A stretch of DNA of 64,000 bases. Origin: Omphiscola glabra. Its lineage: Eukaryota > Mollusca > Gastropoda > Lymnaeidae. Where the stretch lies: NCBI GenBank assembly GCA_964017045.1, contig OZ024802.1:30962793-31026792 (forward strand). Reading direction: 5' to 3'. Both the position numbers and the translations under genes were made by a program. Positions 37,630 to 49,300 of this stretch are shown here, one piece after another (position 1 is the first letter of the stretch; each line of letters starts with the position of its first letter). The notes beneath the pieces are model-generated. The model did no database searches. It had not been told where the DNA came from and saw only the letters and a list, made by a program, of their open reading frames with translations.

Positions 37630-38600
37630 AGGTACTTCGGTAAAGCGAGGGAGACTACTAAAAAATTTGTATGGGATGGCGTCGGTGCTGGAGAATCCGA
37701 GTTTTTTGATAAACCTTAATGGCATGGAATTTCATAGGTATATTAAAAGAATCTTTCCCTCAAATTTTTTTTAAGGTATTCAAAGTTAATGTATTTAATA
37801 TTAAATCTAGAAATTATATGAAGAGCTTATTTTCAAAACGCGGTATCCACCATTTTTAAAAAAATGAAAAAACCTAACCATTTTGTAGAGCAAACCAGGT
37901 TTGTTTAGGACATGGTAAATTCTATATACTAAACACATTATATTCCTATTTTATTCGTGTCTAAAAATGATTTAATCCTCTAAACGCTTTATTAATTTTT
38001 TGTAAAAAGTTGAATAATCTCAAAACCCCCAAAATGGATATACAGCATTTTGAAAATCAGCTCTTCATATATTGATGTATACGTGTGCCGATTCTCATTG
38101 ATGTAGGTCGTGTCGGATGTTCATTACGCTTGTCCCTGCATAACCATAAGGTCCCTCAGCCTAATTTCGACATGGCATGGGCCACGTCCTGTTTTTAATG
38201 GCAGAAGATGACAATACTTAGGAATATTTAATTATTACTGGTACCATTATTTCCATTAAAATATTTGATAAATTATATTTTAGATGTTATTTGAAGAAGA
38301 ATATTTTAATTTGAGAGTCCAAATTGTAAATGATCATAATTTGCCATGTGCAAAAAATTGTTATGGGCAGCCATTCAGTCACTTGCATAATGCTATACTG
38401 TAGTACTATCTCAGAGTTTCATTCATAAAATTTTGCTGTGTGCAAAAACTATTAAACCATTGGTCAAGGAAAGCTTTAATTAATTAGTCATGTACCAAAG
38501 TTGAAAGTTCAAAATAAGTAGTCCCTAAACATTATTTTAGTACTAAGGGGATTGCGTTGCCTTATATAGACTATATAGTGCATACTCGTGAATTGATGCC
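37630..38600. repeat. AT-rich dispersed repeat, copy C (inverted)
   Basis: It starts AGGTACTTCGGTAAAGCGAG, the complement of the right end of copy A, and runs to TGCGTTGCCTTATATAGACT, the complement of an interior block. A, B and C thus form a direct-plus-inverted cluster of about 3.5 kb that could fold into a long hairpin. Confidence 0.7.
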
Positions 38601-38789
38601 ATAGACTTGGTTAACAGAAAAGCCATTTATTAATATGTTATATTTAATTTACGGACATGCATAATGCATAGTTAGATAAGTTACAATTTAGTTATAATTG
38701 CATAACAATATTAAAATTACTTATTTAAACACAACGTTAATTCTGAAAATAAAAGTTGAAAATAGACAGGGTATGGATTTAAAATTCTA

Positions 38790-39490
38790 TACCAAGGTTC
38801 ATGTGTCTAAGCTGAAGGGGATATTTGCAATGATAAGGGAATCTCTATGACAGCAACTCCAGTGTGAAAAAAAGAGCCTATAATGCCTTTGTCCGGCCGC
38901 TTTTAGATTATGCATCTTCGGTCTGGGACCCATTCACCCAGAAGAGCATAGACAGGTTGGAGGCAGTACAGCGACGGGCAGGACGTTTTGTCCTGAACCG
39001 CTACAGGAATACCTCTAGTGTTGGCAGCATGCTGGAAACACTGGGCTGGTCACTATTGGAGGAACGACGACGACTATCCAGGCTCTCCATTATTTACAAG
39101 ATAAATAATGGACTAGTCCACTGCTCTGGCATTAAACAGAAACTCGTCCCTCTCCCCCATAGACAGCGACGAGGCCATGACAGGCAGTTCCGGCTCATAC
39201 CAGCGAGAAGCCAGTATAGGAACTGCTCATTCTTACCAAAGACAATCAGGGACTGGAACAACCTTTCAAAAGGAATAGTTGAGGCGACAACACTTGACTC
39301 ATTTGTGTCTATTGCCTCAGGCCTTCCAACCCCCAGTGCATGATACCCTCATGCAGTTACTCTTGTAACCAGTGAAATATCCTAATCAACACCAGGCACA
39401 GAAACATTGCAAATCCCATCTACATTCATAGGAGCCATAATGATCAATAAATTAATCGTGGGCCCTTAATATATAGAAAAAGAAGAAGAT
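38790..39490 (+). pseudogene. LINE (jockey/CR1-like) reverse transcriptase C-terminal fragment with 3' tail
   Basis: An open stretch from 38864 to 39343 (159 codons) reads KKRAYNAFVRPLLDYASSVW, then AVQRRAGRFVLN, LLEERRRLSRLSIIYKINN and NCSFLPKTIRDWNNL. This is the conserved thumb/C-terminal segment of jockey/CR1-like LINE polymerases. No endonuclease or catalytic RT block precedes it, so the copy is 5'-truncated. About 130 bp of 3' non-coding sequence follows, ending in a short AGAAGAAGA run near 39480. The open frame suggests a fairly young insertion. It lies directly after the AT-rich repeat copies and upstream of SUPT5H. Confidence 0.85.
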
Positions 39491-40308
39491 TTAATTCAAT
39501 TAACCTTTGATTTATTTAGCTTCTTCGTAGGCTGAATTTAAAGTTAATTTAAGTCCCATTTGTTTTCTTTCATGTATTAAAATAAAAAATAAAAAAATAT
39601 TAACTCTAGGGACATTTACTAATGCAGCATATTAAATTAATGTCTATATGAATATGTTTAACCTTCAATTTACATTTTAAAACCTGTCTAAAAAAAATCA
39701 AATAAAGCTAATTTGATGTAGTGAAATTAAAATAGAGTCGATCCTGGCATTTTCATAACATAACATCTCTGATTTTTTGTAATTTTTTTCCTGCAATTTA
39801 GATGAAATAATAGGTCAGGGTAGGACTGCCATCAAAAGTAGTATAAATAATAGATTTCAAATGCTTAATATGTGGTAACGCTTGATCATGTGAGACAAAA
39901 TAATCAATGTGTTAGCCCAAATCCTTCAACAGACAAAAGTACATAGGATACAAAATAAATGAGGAGTTTGAACTGTTAAAGAAGTAATCATAAACAATTG
40001 ATAGAGCATTTACTCCGTTACGTGTCATGTTATGAAATCATGTTCTATGTTGTTTTTTTTTCATATCTGTTAAAAAATTTATTTTTAAAAAAACTCTTAC
40101 TCTAAGATGATTACATTATCCTTTCAGTTCTCAATTGTGGGTATTACTTCTTTAAAAGTTAAAGAATAAAAAAAAAAAAATGCTATGGATTTCATTTTTA
40201 TTATTGTTCATTTGAAAAAATTCCTGGTTACTCGGCTCCCAAAGCAACTCTGAGCTAATAAATTTATAATGTCCATTGTCTTACTGCAGGTGACAAGTCA
40301 TTAATAGT
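39491..40308. other. Region upstream of SUPT5H, with 5' UTR acceptor
   Basis: AT-rich, without an ORF. TTACTGCAG ending at 40289 is a good 3' splice site 19 bases before the ATG, so the first exon is non-coding and lies somewhere upstream. I could not place it. Confidence 0.55.
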
Positions 40309-43300
40309 ATGTCTGACAGTGAGGACAGTACTTTCGACAGTGACGCCGGGGAAGACAAGCAAGGATCTGATGGAGAAGCCAGCACTAAAAATGACGGCAG
40401 CGACCGCAATGAGGACAGTGACAAAGAAGGCAGTGAGAAAGCAGCCGACAGCGATGATGAACAGGAGAACTCCAGAGGAAAAAACGTAGAGGATGAAGCA
40501 GAAGAGAGTGATGGTGACGGTGAAGAAAAAGATGGTGATGAGGAGGAACCCGAAGGGGAAGATTTAATAGATGATGAAGATGTAAATTAAACAAATTTTT
40601 CTAGCAAATATTCTTGTTATTCTGACCCTAACCCTAACATTATTGTTAAAATATCACTGGTAACATCTCATTCGAATTGTTTTATTAAAACAGAGTTAAC
40701 TTGCTTTGTATGTTTTTTTTAGGAGTACGATGAAGAAGAAGATGAAGAAGAGCAGACAAGAGTGAGAAAGAAGAAAAGAAAAGGCGCACTTGGATTCATC
40801 ATTGATGAGGCCGGTAAGTCATGAATATCTATTGATATTTATCCCGTCTTTCAGTAATTGAGAAAAATATTGAAGTGCTTAAAATTGGCTGAGCACTCAA
40901 CTTTTTTTATTTATCGATCAAAACTATTTATTGATTCAATTTAAGGTAAATCAATTTGATTGTTTGTTTTTTTTGGGCTGTAATGAAACTAAAATTCTTT
41001 GTAAAGACAAAATCCCCCCCGGGATTCCGGTTGACAAGTCTGTAGTGGCTTGCCGATTTGGAAGCGCTGGCCACCGACCCCCTCGGCGTTAACCCGGGGC
41101 ACACTAGCACCATTGCGTGTCCCGCGTGGCAGACACGGCCATGCATGGTAGTTGCTGGAATAAACGGCTCCTACAGGGCTGCCACCTGTGATACTTCGCA
41201 GGTGGAAGAAAAGGCAAACACAGGGTAGGGATCATGATTACAAGTTGCCGTTAAGGGATATGAGGCTATAGGCTGTGGTGGAAGCCTATAGCCGGTGATT
41301 CTAAATATGCAGCCCTGAGAAAGCTGCTCCTAGGCAACCGTTTCGTCCCAGCTATCTCGCAAATTAGTTGCGGGGTGGAAACCCACTGTAGAATCCCTCT
41401 TAGAGGGCGTCCGATGCTTCCCCGGGACGGGTGGGGGGAGATATTAGGACGTTAATTTACCGTCCCGGCCCCTAGGAGAGTGGACTACGGACGCTTGAAA
41501 CACAGCGTCTTCGGTCGACCAGATGTCTCCGGGCGGGGAGGGTCTCCGTCGGCGAACCCGATAGAGCGGTTGCGGGCGGGGACGCTCCACGTCCGGGGAG
41601 GTCTCTGACGCCCTCCCGCACGGCCTGCCGCCGGGGCGGCCGGCAGGTGCGGGTGGGCGCCTGGGAGGGCATTAGGAGCGTAAGCTCGACGGCCTGCTGA
41701 CACCATTTCCTAATGAGATGTAAAGACAAAATCTATGAAATAAATTTTTGAAAAAAGCCCAGTGGAAATCTAAAGATGTAATTTTCTTCTTATTGCACAG
41801 ATGTTGACGATGAGGATGATGATGACGACGGAGAGTGGGAAGACGGTGCTGAAGAGATTATTGACCGAAAATCAACATACGATGCTTCTGAGCGAGAAAT
41901 AGAAAGCCATCAAAGACTCCGACATATCTGGGAGTAAGTAAAGACAATATGGCAGTATCCAAGGAATGGCTTGAAAAATAATATGGGCTACAATGACAGG
42001 ACTTTTAAGGGATCATAATATTATGGGCTACAATGACAGGACTTGTAGGGGAACAAAATAGATGATGGATATCATGTCAACAAAAGGACTTTTAGGGGAT
42101 TGATTGATGTCATGTCCTCTTTTTGTTCAGAATTCTGTTGTAACCACAGTTAGTAACATGCCCCACGGTTGTAATCACAGTTAGTAACATGCCCCAAATT
42201 TATTTTGTTTTATAGGAGTCAGAGAGAAGATGAGATTGAGCAATACTACAGACAGAAATTCGGTAACGTGACCACTGCCGAGCGTTATGGAGAAGGAGAG
42301 GAAATGTCAGACGAGATCACCCAGCAAGGTCGGCTACCTGGTGTCAAGTAAGCTCACCAAATATCTTACTTTTCACGCAAGTAAATTACATTTTTTAGAG
42401 GCTGTATTCCAGTCTCTGTTGTTAAATTAAACATGTGCCTGAATAATATAAACAGATGGAATTTTTTTTTTAAGTGACAACAATAACATAAGCCTCCTTT
42501 TAAGGACCAGATATGTGTGTGGTTTAATAATGCTCCAAGTTTTTTCAGGAATTTCTTTTTTCTTTGAAACTATTTGGGGGCACACAAAAATATTTTTTTT
42601 ACTCCAATAAAATGCTATTCTAGGGATCCTAACTTGTGGGTCGTCAAGTGCAGAATGGGTGAGGAAAAGACTACTGTGATTCACATCTTAAGGAAGATGA
42701 TAACCTATCAGTTTACTGAAGAGGTAATGATTTGATAGTTTTATCACTTTACTGAAGAGGTAATGATTTGATAGTCTTATCACTTTACTGAAGAGGTATG
42801 AGTTGATAGTTTACTGAAGAGGTAATGAGTTGATAGTTTTATCACTTTACTGAAGAGGTAATGATTTGATAGTTTTATCACTTTACTGAAGAGGTGAGGA
42901 TAGGATAGTTTTATCAGTTTATGGAAGAGGTGAGTATTTTATAGTCTCAAAGTTAACTGAAGAGGTAAGAATATCTTTTACAAATTAGTTTGTTTTCATC
43001 TGTTTAATGTCATGAAATATTTTGGTCAGTCACATGACATGTTTCAGCCAATAAGGTGCAAAGTAAAATTGATATTTTTATATTTTCCTCTCTCAGCCAC
43101 TTCAAATCAAGTCTGTGGTTGCTAAGGAAGGTCTCAAGGGTTACATCTACATTGAAGCTTTCAAACAGACTCACGTCAAACAAGCTATTGAAGGCATTGG
43201 AAACTTGCGAATGGGTTACTACAAACAGCAGGTAATAAGGGTTACTGCAAACAGTGGGTAATATGTGCTACTGCAAACAGTGGGTAATATGGGTTACTGC

Positions 43301-46300
43301 ACACAGCAGGGAAAGTGAAATAAAAGTCGAAATTTTTCAAAACAACCGATTTAAAAAAAAAAATGTAGCATTTTTTTTTTGTTAAATCCATTTTTAACAA
43401 CAAAGTCTATTAGTTCTTAATAAATAATGATTTTCTTTTATTTCACTCAAATTTGTCACATAAGTTTCTTCTTTTCTTGATGATTCTTCTAATTTATATT
43501 AGCTTTGTCATTGAGACATTTCTTCAAAAGGGAATAAGATATATCAAAGATTGCTATATTCCCAACCATCGCTAGCTTTGCTAAAAAATCATAAGGGTCT
43601 CTAATGACACCTTGTCATTCTTAAAAGATGGTGCCCATTCGTGAGATGACTGATGTACTGAAGGTGGTCAAAGAAACAGCCAGTCTCAAACCAAAGGCGT
43701 GGGTGCGACTCAAAAGAGGTATTTTCAAGGACGACTTGGCTCAGGTTTGTACAAGTGCTAACAAAAAAAAACCAACTGCAATAACTTTCAAATACATTGA
43801 AATTTTATTTAAAAAATTAATTAATTTGGCTTATGACAATTTTAACCTTTTTTTTGTGTGTGTGTGTGTTTTTTTAAGGTTATATACACAATAAATTATG
43901 TACATGCAACATTGTAGGAATTTGTATATTTTGGTTTAGCTTCTTGAATAAATTATTATAATTTTTTTGCATTAAGCTTGCAGCAAACAAGTACTTTATT
44001 TAATCCAAAGATATTCATGTTTTTTAAATTTATGTCATGCTTTAAATTGTATGTCTGTGCTGACCTTCATTTTTATCTGCACACACACATACGGCTTGGA
44101 TGTAACATTTGTGTTTTGTTTTTTTTAATGACTTCACTCTTCTGACTTCTATCTCAGGTTGATATTGTGTATCCTTCTCAAAATGAGGTCGAGCTCAAAT
44201 TGATCCCCAGAATCGATTACACAAGAGCCCGTGGTATCATGCGCAACTCTGCCAATCAAGATTCAAAGAAGAGGAAGAGGCGCCCACCTCAGAAACTGTT
44301 TGACGTTGATGCCATTAGGTAATTAATCTAATGCAGCGTTTACCAACCAGTGCTCCGCGGAGCCCTGAGGGCCCCTCGTGCACTTCTCAAGGGCTCCGGG
44401 GCTACGACCTCCCCTGTAACACTACTCCTAAACATCATTAACTTGTTTGGCATAGGGTAGGGCTAAGGGACTCCCCCACAGAAGGCCCCCTGAGTGAAAA
44501 AAGTTGGGAACCACTGATCTTATCCCTGTGAACATAACATTCCTATTACCTTACTTATTGAAACAACAAAGCGACAAAGTATAATTGTCAGCCATTAGAC
44601 TTCACCGGTGTTGCATCTGTCTGGGAAAAGATCAAGATAACCCTGTTTAAACTCATGTGTATGTTAAAAGATCAAATGAAGCCCTGTTTAAACTCATGTG
44701 TCTGGGAAAAGATCAAATTGAGCCCTGTTTAAACTCAAAAGTATGTGAAAAGATCAAATTAAGCCCTGTTTAAACTCATGTGTATTTGAAAAGTTCAAAT
44801 TAAGCCCTGTTTAAACTCATGTGTATGTGAAAAGATCAAATTAAGCCCTGTTTAAACTCATGTGTCTGGGAAAAGATCAAATTTAGCCCTGTTTAAACTC
44901 ATGTGTATGTGAAAAGATCAAATTAAGCCCTGTTTAAACTCATGTGTCTGTGAAAAGATAAAATTAAGCCCTGTTTACAATCCAGTGTATGTGACAAATA
45001 AGAATCTCTTGTGTTTTTTTTTCATATTCTCTGGTGTACAGGGCCATCGGCGGAGAGGTGACATCTGATGGTGACTTTCTCATGTTTGAAGGCAACAGAT
45101 ACAACCGCAAAGGGTTTCTGTTTAAAGTCTTTGCCATGTCCGCCATTGTAAGCTCTGATTTTTTTATATATAATTTTGTTATTTTAACTTAGTTGTTGAT
45201 CTCAAGTTTTACTTATTGAACAAAGTTTTAATGGGTAACTTTAAGATGTGTTACTTTATTCATTGGACCAAGTCATGTTTGAAGGCAACAGATACAACCG
45301 CAAAGGGTTTCTGTTTAAAGTCTTTGCCATGTCCGCCATTGTAAGCTCTGATTTTTTTATATATAATTTTGTTATTTTAACTTAGTTGTTGATCTCAAGT
45401 TTTACTTATTGAACAAAATTTTAATGGGTAACTTTAAGATGTGTTACTTTATTCATTGGACCAAGTCAAAGCCAGCTTGTTTTGAAAGCAGATAAAGCGG
45501 GCACGATGACATGAAGAAGACTGATGTTTTCTTTTACCTGTGTTTCTCCAGATTGCAGAGGGGATAAAGCCAACATTGGCTGAGCTAGAGAAGTTTGAGG
45601 ATCAGCCTGAAGGGATGCAAGTTGAATGTATCCTCTTTACTCAGTACAACCCTTAAACAGTCAGTTTTTAATGTTAAATTGGCCTCTCATCTCAGTACAA
45701 CCCCATGACATTCAATTTCTAATATTAAATTGGCCTCTCATCTCAGTACAACCCCATGACATTCAATTTCTAATATTAAATTGGCCTCTCATCTCAGTAC
45801 AACCCCATAACATTCAATTTCTAAAATTAAATTGGCAGTATTTTTTTTAATTTATATATTCAAAACCCTTCTGTTTGAAATTTAAGAAAAAAAAATTCTT
45901 GATTGTCAGAATATTTTAAATCATTTTGTAATGTGATGTCCTAGGCTTTTATAATTAATGAGGTATAATTATTAAGCTATCAATTTATGTTTTATAATAA
46001 AAATGTTATCTTTACCTTTTTTTTAAACATACCCTTTTCTGCAATCATTAGAACACGGGTCAGGCAAGCCAGTTGATCTGGTACCACATGAATGCATGTG
46101 TCACCTCTTGTTGTTAAGTTTCTTTCAATGCTGTACCAATGTTTTGTTGGCTCCTTGACTTCACCGACCAGTGGTACCAGAGAAACAGGAAAGTGAGGTG
46201 GCTCACACCATGGCGCCAGGCGACGTTGTCGTGGTGGCGGAGGGCGAGCTGCAACACCTGCAAGGAAAAGTTATCAAAGTGGATGGAAACAAGATTACCA

Positions 46301-49300
46301 TTTTGCCTAAGCATGAGGATCTCAAGGCAAGTGTTCAGGCATTTTTTAAAAAAAATTACCTTTCTCTTGACCTGCCTTCAGACTTACGCTGACCTGTGAT
46401 AATTTCCATTTAACTGAATTACCTATGGCTAGCTAAAAAAAATTATAGATTTCAATGATTCACTGTTAGTTATACAGAGTCATCATCAATATCCAAGGTC
46501 ATACATTTAAAAAAAAAATTCAGAATTCATTTGAGGAAAGTTAACAGAAATCCATTATTATACTTTCAGGATTCATTTGATGCCAATTATCTGAAATCCA
46601 ATATTATATTTTCCATGATTCAATTCAATATTGGTAAAAATGATATACAAAATATTTCCAGGATCCATTGGAATTCCCTTACAATGAGCTCAGAAAGTAC
46701 TTCAAGATGGGTGACCATGTTAAAGTAATCGCTGGCCGTTACGAGGGAGATACTGGCCTCATTGTGCGAGTGGAGGACAATGTTATTGTTCTGTTTTCTG
46801 ACCTTACAATGCACGAGGTAAATAATTTAACGTTTCAAATACTTTTTTGCCCTTATATATCATTCAATTATCAAGATGGTTTAATGAACTTTTAAAAGAA
46901 AATGCATTTAATGATTGCTCTTATGGACTATATTTCCAGCTGAAAGTACTACCGAAGGACATACAACTGTGTGCTGACATGGCCACTGGGGTTGACTCCC
47001 TTGGACAGTATCAGTTTGGAGATCTTGTGATGTTAGAGTAAGTTATAGCATCAGCAGAAAAATATCATCTTCTCCACCTAAAATTAATTTAACAATATTT
47101 CTCATATTAAGTGTACCTTATTTTTCTTATTATGTCTTTTTATTTTGCTCTGCCCTTTTGTAGGGACAAATAAATTTTTTCTTAGTGTGTGTTATGTACA
47201 GATATCTCTACACTATATGTTCTTTGCTTTGTCTTGCCTTCAATACAGCTCCACCTCCAATTCATTCTACTCACAGTTGTCTTTCAATGGTTCTGAGCTC
47301 AGCACGATCAAATATATATTTTTTTTCAGTCCACAGACTGTCGGTGTCATTGTTCGGTTAGAGAAAGAAAACTTTCAAGTGCTTAGTATGCACAACAAGG
47401 TATTTTGATATTGATGGTTTGCAAATCACAAACTTGATCAGTGAAACGGTTAGTCTCCTGCTATAGTTGGGCATTCGTACGACAAGCACATATTTGAAAC
47501 GTGCAGTGCATTTACCACCTCACTACTATGATTTACTTTTGCTTTGGATGAACCATCTTCAATAAAGTGATGTATAAGTCTGTGTGTGTTTCCAGGTGGT
47601 CAGTGTAAAGCCCCAGTCCATCACGAGAAAGAAAGACACAAGGAATGCTGTCTCTTTGGATTCAGAAAATAATAACGTTCAAGTTCGGGATATTGTCAAT
47701 GTCATTGAGGGACCTCATTCAGTAAGCAGTGTCTTAAACTGTCTATTCCCAGAAATTGCAAATAATGAAATTAACACAAACACACATCCCAATAAAAATT
47801 AAATAATATGTACAGCCGTACCAATGACGATAAAATTACTTTTCTGTTTCCGATATTTCACAAAAAGAAATTAATATATATAGGCGTGCTATTAATGATA
47901 ATTTACTTTAAAATTTAACTATAAAATTATTTCAGGGTAGAACTGGTGAAATCAAACACTTGTATAGAAATTTTGGATTTCTTAACTCTCGACTGATGAC
48001 TGAGAACGGAGGCTTCTTTGTTTGCAGAACGAGACACTTGACACTTGCTGGAGGAGGGAAGGTATTCAGAGAGCTTGCGCACTGAAGATTAACTAATTAT
48101 TATTTCTAGTTTTTAAAAGAGATGTTAACCTTAATTTTTCTGATTTATGGAGACATGGGTTCCCACGCACCTTAAGAATAAATTTGTGTCAACACGATTT
48201 TATTTTTATCTGTATTTTTCTCTAGCAAAATCTCACTCAGGCTGTCAATGGGTTTGCCCCGATGTCTCCAAGGATATCCAGTCCTGCTCATCCCAGTGGA
48301 GGTGGTGGTGGAGAAAGAGGTAGAGGACGGGGAGGAGGAGGAGTGGGTGCTGGAGCTGGAAGGGGTGGACTGTCAAAACGTGATAGAGAAATCATTGGGC
48401 AAACTGTCAGAATTATTCATGGTCCATTCAAGGGTAAGATATTTTAGCAAGCTAGTTCATGTCTATTTCAAAGCTATCTCACTTATTAAATCTGTTTCAA
48501 AACTGTTAGAATTAACCATTGGAAAAAAACACCTCCTTGAATATTGAAATGATGCCCTGTTTAATTTCTCTTTTATTTATTTTTTAGTCACACTGTCTCA
48601 TGGTGTAAACAAAGCATTACACCAGGTTTTTCTCTGTTGATATTTGCCATTAGAATCAATGTTTTATTTATGTTACATTTGTTACATAGAATTCTGCAAA
48701 ATATAATCCTGAAACTCTAGACTGTTCTGATAGACAGATGTATCGGCCTTGGGCAGCAACTTGGAACGCCAGTCAGTCCAAGGGGATTTAATGTGTGAAT
48801 GTTTTGAAAATTAATTTTTGAGACCCTGGAATGCCCCCCAGCTAATTTATTTTCCAGTTTTAAAATCTTGTTGAATGTCATGTACAAATTTCTAAGACAT
48901 TATTTGTTTTTATGCAAATAAATATCATCTCTCTTTAGGCTACATTGGAATAGTGAAAGATGCTACAGAAACCACAGCCCGTATTGAATTGCATTCCAGC
49001 TGTAAAACAATCTCTGTGGACCGTACTCGTCTTTCTAGTCTCACGTGAGTTTTTAATTTATTTATTTCTTATCATTTTATTTATGGCCAGGTCTTGATAT
49101 CGAAGGCGTGAATGTAACTCTGAGGCAAAGTTTACTTAACTCTTAGTTGAAGTTCACTGAATAACTCTTAGGCCAAGTTTATTTAATAACCCTTAGGTAA
49201 GGTTTACTGAATAGTTCTTAGAGGAATTTTACTGAATAACTCTTAGGTGAAGTTAACTGTAGCTACAATTTGGTTACATAAATTAAATCATGAAAAATCC

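Noticed and set aside
40624..40640. Telomere-like CCCTAACCCTAAC
   Set aside because: Only about two units in an intron; isolated short matches are common.
41472..41729. 85-codon Arg/Pro-rich minus-strand ORF
   Set aside because: Lies inside the GC-rich retroelement; GC-rich sequence has few stops by chance.
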